From contig NC_081844.1 in the NCBI RefSeq assembly GCF_963259705.1, positions 17,035,715 through 17,099,714 of the forward strand: a DNA stretch of 64,000 nt, given 5' to 3'. Of this stretch, positions 55,420 through 64,000 are shown in pieces (the stretch's first letter is position 1; every line of letters begins with the position of its first letter). The notes beneath the pieces were generated by a model, which worked only from the letters and a program-made list of their open reading frames with translations, had not been told where the DNA came from and made no database searches. The DNA comes from Myotis daubentonii. Lineage: Eukaryota > Chordata > Mammalia > Chiroptera > Vespertilionidae. The position numbers were made by a program, and so were the translations under genes.

Positions 55420-55625
55420 CCTCCAGTCATTAGTGTGGCAAGCCCTGTCTAGTGACAGGTTAATTACACAGTTCCGGGTAATTAGAAAGTAAATATATGT
55501 TAAGAGGGCACCACTGTCAGGATAAAAACTGTCTATTAGAAAGCCCTCTTGCATGGTAAACTCCACCTTTATCTTTTCAACCTGAAGAGATATTTTCGTT
55601 GCTGTTGCTTTGAGAAAAATCTCCC
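55420..55625. promoter_or_regulatory. candidate conserved non-coding element
   Basis: AT-rich non-repeat block: CAGTCATTAGTGTGGC, GTTAATTACACAGTTCC, GGTAATTAGAAAG, CCACCTTTATC. Enhancer-like by motif density only. Confidence 0.28.
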
Positions 55626-56034
55626 TGGCTCATCCCTCCAGCTACCACATACTTAGTTCAGGCTCTCGCCCACCTCCAGTGCCCCCTCCCCGCCTCGCCC
55701 CTTCCCCCCTGGGTAATGCACCATGCTGGTCCCATCTGGAGCTTGGCTTCTATTCTGAGTAAATGTCTTTCATGTCAAAGCTGTTGCACACGAGGCTTAC
55801 ATCTCTAGTGTGGCCTGCAAAGGTTTGGGAGAACTTCCTGATTTCCTGGGGCTGCATGGGGTAGAAAAGTCCATTTGCTCTGCTGCTGCGGGGCTGTGTG
55901 GTCATGGGGGATCCTCCTGGCTTCTTTACTGAAAAGTGTGAATGCTGCCGGACTAGAATGGCCCCCTCGAGGGCCAAGAGCCATGCTATCTTTCATCCCT
56001 CAGATCAGTTCAGAGCTGGTCTCCACAGGGCTTA

Positions 56035-56039
<5 letters not shown>

Positions 56040-56109
<70 letters not shown>
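56040..56109. repeat. (CT)n microsatellite
   Basis: About 35 CT units with one TTT interruption. Confidence 0.97.
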
Positions 56110-57522
56110 CTTGGTACAGCCCTTGGGACCCAGGGCACTGACCTCTTAGGGAAAGATTCATGGTGTGACCACAGGCAGTAGCTCTGCTCTCCTACATGAC
56201 CCAGCCCATCAACCTTGCCTGAGTATTTTGAGCAACAAAAACAATCATGTAAATTTGATTTATTCTCTGCGATGTGTAATGAATGACCCCCAGAGGAAAC
56301 TGGATTATCTTTGCACAGGTAACCCTTAACAGGGCTGTGCTCCAAGCAGTGACAATTTCTGTGTGGTTTTAAGTGATTTGGTTTGAATTATTTTAGAGTC
56401 CAGGTTTAGACTTTCTCTAAAATGCCATTCCTAGCTTGCTACAGGATAGGAAATACTTAGTAAGTTCTGCTAAGTTTTCAAACCTCCTCATAAGCCAAGA
56501 ATTGGAGACATGTATGCTTAACTCAAAGCCTGAGTTTTCAGCCATTTCTGCATCTTCAACCTCCTTCTCCTCCTGACAAGCAAAGGAGAGATCGGTGAGA
56601 ATCCAGGTGGTTGTTGATCTCTATCTCCACTCCTCCTTGAATTCATTCATGTGTTTAACCAATGCTCCCTGAGTATCAGCTACATCTCAAGTGCTGGGCT
56701 AGGTGTTGGGTCTACAACTTTAAATTGACCAATCAGCAAGCTCAAGGAGCTGATGGACAGGATGGAGAGGAGGGTGGCGTGGCAGGAGGCATGGCAGGTG
56801 TACAGAGGTCACGCATGTTGAAGGAGCAGAGATAAAGGGGCACCTGATATCGCCTTGTTTATGAGCGAGGTAGGGGTTGGGTTCTGGGACAACTTAAATG
56901 AGGAGATGATGTTTGCCCAGAGCCAATCACACTCCTGCATGAGGTCATGAAAGCCAGCAGAACCAGGCCTGGAACCCAGGCCTTCTGATCCATTGGTTTA
57001 GGCAACTGGCACCCAGAGCAATGTTGGACCCAGCAGCTGCTGCATAACTGTCAGTCCAACCCGAGTCTGAACTCCACATCATAACTGCCAGTGTGGCTAG
57101 CAAGTGGGCAGAGCTCCCCTGAGGGCAGAATCCATGGTGGTGAGTGGGTGAGGAGCAGGCAGGGGGAGGAGAGCTCAGGGCACTGAGGTCTGCATGATCA
57201 GGGAATGTGTAGTGAACCTCGGTCAGCCTACAGGGCATGTGCTGGGGAAACTGGACAGTGATGTTTATTTTAGGGGCTATTCTCTGAGGCTTTCTGGTCA
57301 ACCTCAGTCTGTAAATAGCCTGTACTCTTGACCCAGGGAGGTGCCTGCTTTTGGAAATACACCTGCACACAGTGGTGTGGCATGGCACGGGGGCAGGAAG
57401 GAGACTGAGCTGGCCCAGCATGTTAGCTAGCCCCCTGCACAGATGGGATCTCACCTGGGGACCCTGCTGCCCCTCCTGCCATGAAAGAGGTCAGCCCCCG
57501 GGGTCCCCTTCCCTTGCGCCTT
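56110..57522. other. mostly unique sequence
   Basis: An old LINE-like piece lies at 56640-56760 (TTCATTCATGTGTTTAACCA, then AAGTGCTGGGCTAGGTGTTG). The minus-strand open frame 56945-57454 (169 residues) has no recognised domain. Confidence 0.4.
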
Positions 57523-57576
57523 GAGGTTTTGGAGTGAAGCCACATGTTTTCCATTTCCCACTGAGAAAGAACAAGG
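57523..57576. repeat. 54-bp direct repeat, copy 1
   Basis: Ends ACTGAGAAAGAACAAGG. It matches 58000-58053 at 51 of 54 positions. It is not part of a known repeat family that I recognise. Confidence 0.85.
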
Positions 57577-57999
57577 CTTCTCCTGTCAGGGACAGCACAG
57601 GGCTTCAGAGGCCCATTGTCTGGCCAGCAGCCCCATCCCTGTGGGCTTCTCCCCAGTCTCACTTGCCTGATGCTGTCAGGGCTTCTCCACCGGGAAACAG
57701 ATGCTCTCTTCTACAACCTGGCTTCCTGGTGACATCTACTGACATGACATTCTCAGAGAAAACAGCAAAATGGATCCCCTGGGCCATGGAACATTGATTT
57801 CTTGTTTGGGCTCTTAGCTACACATCAACCACAGATGTGGCAGGTTTGATTAGCTTTCTCAAGGAGGGCGTTCAGGCGAGGGAGGGGAGTGCTCAGGCAC
57901 AAAGGAATTGGGGGAAACGAGGAAGAGTGGTGTTAATCCCTTAAATGATAGATCTGAAAGGGAAGTGGGAGGCAGGCATAAGGAGGGAGGGAGGGTCAT

Positions 58000-58053
58000 G
58001 AGGATTTGGTGTGAAGCCACATCTTTTCCATTTCCCACTGAGAAAGAACAAGG
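58000..58053. repeat. 54-bp direct repeat, copy 2
   Basis: Second copy, 477 bp after the first. It differs at three bases and the flanks differ completely. Confidence 0.85.
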
Positions 58054-58329
58054 ATGATGGGCTCCTTCTGAAGTCACATACCTGTCAAAACTCGGTGATG
58101 CCCTCCGAGGTCCTAGAGCCCTTGTCCTCCATAAACCTTCACCCAGGAAAACCATTCAAGTGTATCTCTCTGGAGCTGCTTCCCAAACCCTAGTCTCACA
58201 CTCTGGCGGGGTGTCAGCCAGGATTTTACTGACCCTCAACATTCAGAGTCCATCTTTTATAATCATCCAGGGCTGATCTTTCCTTTAATACAACACCCCA
58301 TTTGAAAAGAGAAAATGTGATGACTAGGA

Positions 58330-58880
58330 AACACCCAAAGAAGCCTTCTACCCAATTAAAACTGTGCTGTCATTTGGGCAGAGCCCCACCGGCTCTTCCT
58401 CGAGAAAACCCGCACTACCTTGAAATGCAGGCTTGGCTCTGGCACTATAAATAAATCATTTTCACAAAAGAATAACATTTATATGATCACCAGGAATAGA
58501 AAAGGAAGCCAAGCAAATGCAAGATGCTGGTAGTAATGAGCAAGGCTATTTTCATTCTTATTCTGGGAACTTTTAATGCAGCAGCACACGGCCCAGCCCC
58601 CGAGCCGGACTCTATTTAAATGTACATATCTCTATGCGTGTATACATCTCACTCCCTGAATATATAGAGGTAGAAAGATAGATATTATCTCTTTAAAATA
58701 TTAAAATAAATTACATCTTTGCCCAGGATACAGACATTAATTCTGTTTCCAGGAGATTTGTCAAATCAGTGGCCTGTGTTTGCATAACAAGCTCTTTGGT
58801 TACGCCGTGTGGAATATAAATTACTCTGTTGCCAGCTCTGGATGAAAATCACCAGATTTTTAGCAATGCCAAGTCCATTG
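58330..58880. promoter_or_regulatory. strong candidate conserved non-coding element
   Basis: 550 bp without repeats: TAAATAAATCATTTTC, TTTAATGCAGCAGCAC, CTATTTAAATGTACAT, AAATTACATCTTTGCCC, GACATTAATTCTG, TTGCATAACAAGC, GATGAAAATCACCAGATTTTT. The even AT-rich composition and clustered homeodomain, SOX and MEF2-like words are typical of deeply conserved enhancers. Confidence 0.35.
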
Positions 58881-59072
58881 ATTAGGATGAGCTTTATGTT
58901 ATGTGTTCAGGTATTGTCTGCAGGTAGCTGGGCCACATGGAAGTGGCTGCAGGTACAGGGAAAGGAACATCCTGGAAAGACAGGGGATGGAAGACTTGGA
59001 CTGAGGTTGGAAAGCTGTCCTTCCTCCATTTTGTAGAGAATAGGATTTCTTTCCTTTACTTATTTCATTGCA

Positions 59073-59076
<4 letters not shown>

Positions 59077-59122
<46 letters not shown>
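59077..59122. repeat. (CA)n microsatellite
   Basis: 23 CA units. Confidence 0.97.
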
Positions 59123-59124
<2 letters not shown>

Positions 59125-59269
59125 TCTGATCCGAGTTTTGAATGGTTTGGTGGAAATGTGGATTATTTCCTGTCAGATTTGGGACAACCATTTTAATGTA
59201 TCTGATCGCCCTGAGATTTAAAGCATAGAAGGCTCAAAGCAGGCTCAGAAGTTGCCTCTAAGTGCTGTA

Positions 59270-59586
59270 AATAAGGCTTCTAATTATAGTTAACATGGCT
59301 TGACTGCTCAGTATGTGCCAGACATGTACTAGGAGCTTTAACTGCCTTATGTCATTCACTCTAACAATAAACCTGTGGCAGGTAGTGTATGGCTTCCCCT
59401 TTGAAGATCAAGAAACTAAGAGCCCTGACTGCTGTTGCTCAGTAGTTAGAGTCAATCCATGCACCAAAGGGTCGCAGGTTCAATTCCAGGTCAAGGGCAC
59501 ATACCTTGGTTGCAGATTCAATACCGGGCCCCAGTCAGGGCACATGAAGGAGAAGGCAACCAATCCATGTGTCTTTCTCACATCAA

Positions 59587-59638
<52 letters not shown>

Positions 59639-59865
59639 CCTCCCTCCCTCCCACTCTCTTTATTCCTCCCTCCCATCCTACCACTCTCTAAAAAGTCAAT
59701 GGCAGGTGAGGATTAACAAAAATTTTTTTTTGAAGAAACTAAGAGATATAAGGGTTAGGAAAGTTGTCGAGGGACAAGAAGCTGCTGATCTGGGACTTGA
59801 ACTCAGGTCTAACTGAGTCAGGAGTCCAGGCTTTTAGTGCTCACAACACTGAGCTCTTGTGATGC
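59270..59865 (-). mobile_element. MIR SINE, minus strand, split by a Ves SINE
   Basis: Left half 59270-59422 (AGTATGTGCCAGACATGTAC, ATTCACTCTAACAATAAACC, AGATCAAGAAACTAAGAG). Right half 59746-59865 (GGACAAGAAGCTGCTGATCT, TTGAACTCAGGTCTAACTGA). The halves join across the insertion. Confidence 0.8.
59423..59732 (+). mobile_element. Ves SINE with expanded CT tract, in MIR
   Basis: Sense Ves: CCCTGACTGCTGTTGCTCAG, GGTTCAATTCC, then (CT)n and (CCTC)n at 59588-59653 and an A/T-rich end. Perfect 13-bp duplication AAGAAACTAAGAG at 59410-59422 and 59733-59745. Confidence 0.95.
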
Positions 59866-60079
59866 AAGAGGGAGCAGAAGGCTCCTTGTCTAGGAGGTGA
59901 ACTCGAACAATAACTGGTGCCTGGCTGTTCCTGTGGGACTGAATGTGGCATTGGAGGAGAATCCCCAGACAAATTCACGTATTTAGTGTGGAGATTTGTA
60001 AAAGAACTAGAATGGTTTAGTCACTTCTTGCTGTCAAGTCTATATTGTGACTTCTTCAGTATTCATGAAATTTGGTGCA

Positions 60080-60200
60080 GAAAGGACCTCTGGTTGACTG
60101 GCCTACTTGCTCATTTTATATATGAGAACATTGAAGCCCAAATGCTCAGGGTGGGGTGAGTCAGTGAGGTGCAGAGCCAGTTTTCTGGCTCCTTGTCTAC
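60080..60200 (-). mobile_element. MIR SINE fragment, minus strand
   Basis: TGCTCATTTTATATATGAGA, ACATTGAAGCCCAAATGCTC, GTGAGGTGCAGAGCCAGTTT. Confidence 0.7.
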
Positions 60201-61059
60201 AGTCCAGGAAGAGCTCCTTAGGCTGGCTTTGAAATGGAGGAGGACGAGGCTGGGACAAGTTTTTGAAGTCATGCTTAGGGATGCTGTGGTGTCTGGGCTG
60301 GACATGGCACAGTGGCCCAGACCTGACGGGTGACCCAGCTTTGTAAATGATGCAGTGAATCAACATAATGGTTTGCTTACCCTGGTTGCTGGAATGCCAG
60401 CTCCATATGCGATTGTAAGATGCTTTGTTGCAATCATAGTATTTTTTCATGATCATTTATAGGTGAAAAATCCATCTAGAGCTGTTTCCACAAAGCTATA
60501 AAATTTGTCTCTGCTCTGTTTCCTTTGTGAAATGTTCAGTTCAGCAAGATTGAAGGCCAATGGCTAGAATCAAATTTAACTCAGATTTCAGCCATTCCTT
60601 TTCCAGTCTTGGTATTTCTCCCTCCAAATTACATTTATATTGGAAACATTTCTGCCCATAAGTTTCATGACAACACATAAAAGTTGTTTCTTGGTTGAGC
60701 AGACGCAAGAAAACTTCCTGGGTTTCTCTTCAATGCTCACTGCACCCTTTGTTCCATTGAGCCCAATTGTCCCTAAATAATAGCAATAGTAAAGCAATCA
60801 GAATATGCTCCTTTTATTTTCCCATTTAACAGCAGGACTAGATTGAGCCGACACCATATGTGTCCAAATGGGTCTGGGGAATTTTCAAACAGATGTGTTT
60901 TAGAGATTTTATGTTACTAACAAAGAACCTAGACTTTGGAATCTTTAACAGCGATTTGGCAGGGACTCCTAGTTGCCTCCTGGCCATTATACTTTCCTTC
61001 ATATAAGAAGAAAGCCCAATTTTTAATTGGAAACATTGCTTCCCAAATAAAAGACTACA
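60201..61059. other. unique sequence
   Basis: No gene or repeat recognised. Confidence 0.4.
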
Positions 61060-61345
61060 TTTCCCAGAATCCCTGGTGACTCAGTAAGGCTTCCTGGCAA
61101 AGTTCTAGCCAATAAGATGTAAGGTGAAGTCTAGTATGGGACTTTCAAGAAGTCTCTTAGAAAGCAGGGAGAGTGTCTTTCTTCTTCTCTTTGTGGTAGC
61201 TGTACCTCCAGCAATCTTTTAGGACCATGGGAATGAGCACATCTTAGCCGAGAGGTAGAAGGAGCCTGGTTCTCCATGACTATGGATCTGCCATAACAAT
61301 CTTTGCCTGCTACCTCTAGATTTATTTTAATCAAAAGATAAATTA
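61060..61345 (+). mobile_element. old LTR fragment (ERVL-like)
   Basis: ACTACATTTCCCAGAATCCC, TAGCCAATAAGATGTAAGGT, CATGGGAATGAGCACATCTT, GTAGAAGGAGCCTGG and GATCTGCCATAACAATC resemble a mammalian LTR family. Subfamily not assigned. Confidence 0.5.
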
Positions 61346-62173
61346 ACCTTTAGGATGAGACACCACTATTTTTCCAGTCTTTGTTAGTTTAAAATGGGCC
61401 TAATCCTGGATTCAGTTATTGTCTTTATCTAGATACTGATCTCTGAGTTTAATTTCCCTTAATTGTAAGACTTATAGGTTTCCAGTTTTATTATTTTCTA
61501 AATTTTTCTAAGAATTAAACATTTATTAGATGCCTAATATATGTGCATCACATAGCACAGTTATTGCCATTTTTCCCCTTAATATTTTAAGGATGTTTAC
61601 ATGTTCAAGTAGCTGGGTATAAAAACCATATAACAGGCATATTGAGAGCAACCAAGGGACAGACTAAATGGGTAGATGGACAAATTACAAATGCATAGTT
61701 ATATTGCTCAATTCAGTTTGACAAAAGTAAAATAGTTAATCAGGGTTTTAGTTTCTATCTCATTGCAAGGTTTTCAATTATTTGTAGTATAAACTATACC
61801 TCTTTTTCAAAGTTGCCTTATTTACAACTGAAAAACAACAACACTTAGATTTGCTCCAGTCAAACCTCTGATATAATTCTTAAAGACACAAAGTATTCAC
61901 TTGCTGACATATATCTGAATTTACATCTTCTCTGTTGGTTGGCCAATTTTTTACCTGGATAAAAACCTGGGTATTTCCCTATTTCCAAGTCCTTCCTAAT
62001 ATGTTCTAAGTGACTTTCTGGTCAGAGCACCTTTTGGCTAAGCTTGTAGTTATTCCAACTAGAATATTACTGATTTTTAATTTCTCTCCTAACACCCTTG
62101 TCCTGCTCTACTAAATCTATTTAATATAGTAATATAGTATGCTTTTAATTTAGGCATACTAAATATATATATA
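61346..62173. other. AT-rich unassigned sequence
   Basis: No gene. Possible very old LINE debris. Confidence 0.35.
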
Positions 62174-63477
62174 CTAGAGGCCCGGTACACAAAAATTTGT
62201 GCACTCAGGGCGGGAGGGGGGGTCCCTCACCCTGGCCTGTGCCCTCTCGCAGTATGGGACCCCTCAGGAGAAAACTACCTGCTGGCTTAGGCCTGCTCCC
62301 GGGTGGCAGAGGGCAGGCCCAATCCCTAGGTGCAGCCCCTGGTCGGGCTCAGAGCAGGACCAATTGGGGAGTTGGGGTGCTGCCCCCTGTCATGCACAGA
62401 GCAGGGTGGGTTGGGAGGTTGTGATGCCACCCTCAGTCATGCTCAGGGTAGGGCCGATTGGGGAGTTGGGGCACCGCCCCCTGTCACACTCAAGGCAGGG
62501 TCCATGGGGAGGTTGCGGCACCACCCGCTGTCATGCACAGAGCAGGGCCAATCAGGGGGTTGGGGCGCTGCCCCCTGTCACGCACAGAGCAGGGCCCATC
62601 ATGGGGGTTGGGGCTCTGTACCCTGTCACGCACAGAGCAGGGTCAATCAGGGGGTTGGGGAGCTCCCCCCTGTCACTCACAGAGTAGGGCTGATACGGGA
62701 GTTGGGGCACCGCCCCCTGTCACACTCAGGGCAGGGCCGATGGGGAGGTTATGGCTCTACCCGTCACACACAGAGCAGGGCCCGTGGCGGGGGGGGGGGG
62801 GGGGGGGCGCCACACCCTGTCACACACAGAGCTGCAGGGCGATCAGGGGGTTGGGGAGCTCCCCCCTATCAGGCACAGAGCAGGGCTGATCAGGGGGTTG
62901 GGGCTCTGCCACACTCACACTCAGGGCAAGGCCGATGGGGAGGTTATGGCTCTACCCTGTCACACACAGAGCAAGGCCCGTGGTGGGGGGGAGGTTGGTG
63001 CAACGCACCCTGTCACACACAGAGCAGGGCCGATCAGGGGGTTGGAGTGCAGCACGCTGTCACACACAGAGCCGCAGGGTGATTAGGGGGTTGGGGAGCT
63101 CCCCACTATCAGGCACAGAGCAGGGCCGATCAGGGGCTGGGGTGCCACCCCCTGTCACACACAGAGCAGGACCCGTGGGGGGGGGGTTGGGGCACTGCAC
63201 CCTGTCACACACAGAGCCGCAGGGCGATCAGGGGGTTGGGGAACTCCCCCCTATCAGGCACAGAGCAGGGCTGATCAGGGAGTTGGGGTGCCTTCCCCTG
63301 TCATGAACAGAGCAGGGCAGATAGGGAGGTTGTGGCCCCGCCCCCTATCACACACAGAGCTGCAGGGTGATCAGGGGGTTTGGGCGCTGCCCCGTCACGC
63401 TGATCCTGGTGCCAGGAGGCCTCGTGGCTCCACTGATCCTGGTGCTGGGAGGCATATTACCCTTTTCCTATATAGGA
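62174..63477 (-). mobile_element. Helitron unit B of composite, longest array
   Basis: 3' end CTAGAGGCCCGGTACACAAA at the left; 5' end TTTTCCTATATAGGA at the right, fused to unit A. The array at 62341-63400 has about 22 units. A long G-run is at 62788-62807. Homologous to 11010-11923 and 31274-31871. Confidence 0.9.
62341..63400 (-). repeat. 47-bp tandem array inside Helitron B (long form)
   Basis: About 22 units. Open frames up to 250 residues here are repeat artefacts. Confidence 0.88.
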
Positions 63478-64000
63478 TAGAGGCCTGGTGCACAGGTGGG
63501 GGCCGGCTGGTTTGCCCTGAAGGGTGTCCTGGATCAGGGTGGGGGTCCCCACTGGGGTGCCTGGCCAGCCTGGATGAGGGGATGATGGCTGTTTGCAGCT
63601 GGTCACACACCCTTCAGGGTGGGGGTCCCCACTGGGGTGCCTGGCCAGCCTGGGTGAGGGGATGATGGCTTTTTTCAGCTGGTCACACCCCCTTCAGGGT
63701 GGGGGTCCCCACTGGGGTGCCTGGCCAGTCTGGGTGAGGGGCTGAGGGCTGTTTTCAGGCTGGCGGGTGACTGAAGCTCCCATCTGCTCCTTATTTTCTT
63801 TTTCTTTTTTTATTCTGGGCCAGCTTTAGCTCTGACTCCAGCTCTGTGGCCTCTGCTGCTGAAAGCAGGTATCTGGTTTGGTTGTGTTCTATAATTGAAA
63901 CACTGTATCAACTCCAGCTCTGAGATCCCGGCTCGCTGAAAGCAGTTTTCTAGGGTTTTGTTTAGCTTCTATATTCGTAACTATGTTTCAAACTGCAAGC
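63478..64000 (-). mobile_element. Helitron unit A of composite, truncated by window end
   Basis: Starts TAGAGGCCTGGTGCACAGG. Contains three 80-bp units beginning CAGGGTGGGGGTCCCCACTG at 63535, 63615 and 63695, where the other two copies have one. The 5' end lies beyond the window. Confidence 0.85.

Noticed and set aside
56945..57454. 169-residue minus-strand open frame
   Set aside because: No motif, no promoter, and frame openness is expected by chance in GC-rich DNA.
62197..63665. Open frames up to 250 residues
   Set aside because: Same Helitron array in a longer form; no domain and multiple overlapping frames.

Overview
The window reads as nuclear DNA of a vesper bat (Vespertilionidae; genus not resolved). 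Four lines of evidence support this. (1) At least ten rolling-circle transposons of the HeliBat type have TC at the 5' end, a GTGCAC...GTGCAC hairpin near the 3' end, a CTAG 3' end and insertion between A and T; among mammals abundant Helitrons are a vesper-bat hallmark. (2) Eight tRNA-derived Ves SINEs. (3) hAT DNA transposons, including a SPIN relic. (4) Old mammalian MIR, L2, MLT1, HAL1, L1M and Tigger fossils. I see no convincing protein-coding host gene, rRNA, tRNA or CRISPR. The window is intergenic or deep-intronic. Long open frames exist only inside tandem arrays and are repeat artefacts.

Layout: 1-3100 is mostly unique with one Ves SINE and a TG-rich tract. 3119-5199 is a 30-bp minisatellite of about 70 copies with a 596-bp higher-order period. 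5200-8690 is GC-rich unique sequence with MIR pieces and conserved-looking blocks. 8690-15640 is one old minus-strand L1 split by six Helitron insertions, a Ves SINE and an L1 tail. 16600-18170 is a HAL1 element; 18680-28400 is old L1, MIR, L2 and MLT1 with Ves insertions. 30780-32287 is a head-to-tail Helitron block. 32300-42970 is largely unique with MIRs, a small Helitron, a Ves SINE, a SPIN relic and a hAT-in-hAT nest. 42980-49075 holds a younger L1, an L2, another hAT, a Ves SINE, a Helitron and a Tigger miniature element. 50455-51165 looks like a solo LTR with CCAAT and TATA boxes. 52100-62170 is mostly unique with candidate conserved non-coding blocks. 62174-64000 is the 3' part of another composite Helitron running off the window.

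The most interesting material is in the Helitrons. A two-unit composite (called A-B here) occurs at three loci with the same fused junction and an internal 47-bp array of about 8, 15 and 22 units. One Helitron carries what looks like a captured spliced exon of a host gene. Three Helitrons carry a CTCF-like core motif. Family names rest on remembered consensus patterns and visible termini, not on a database search.
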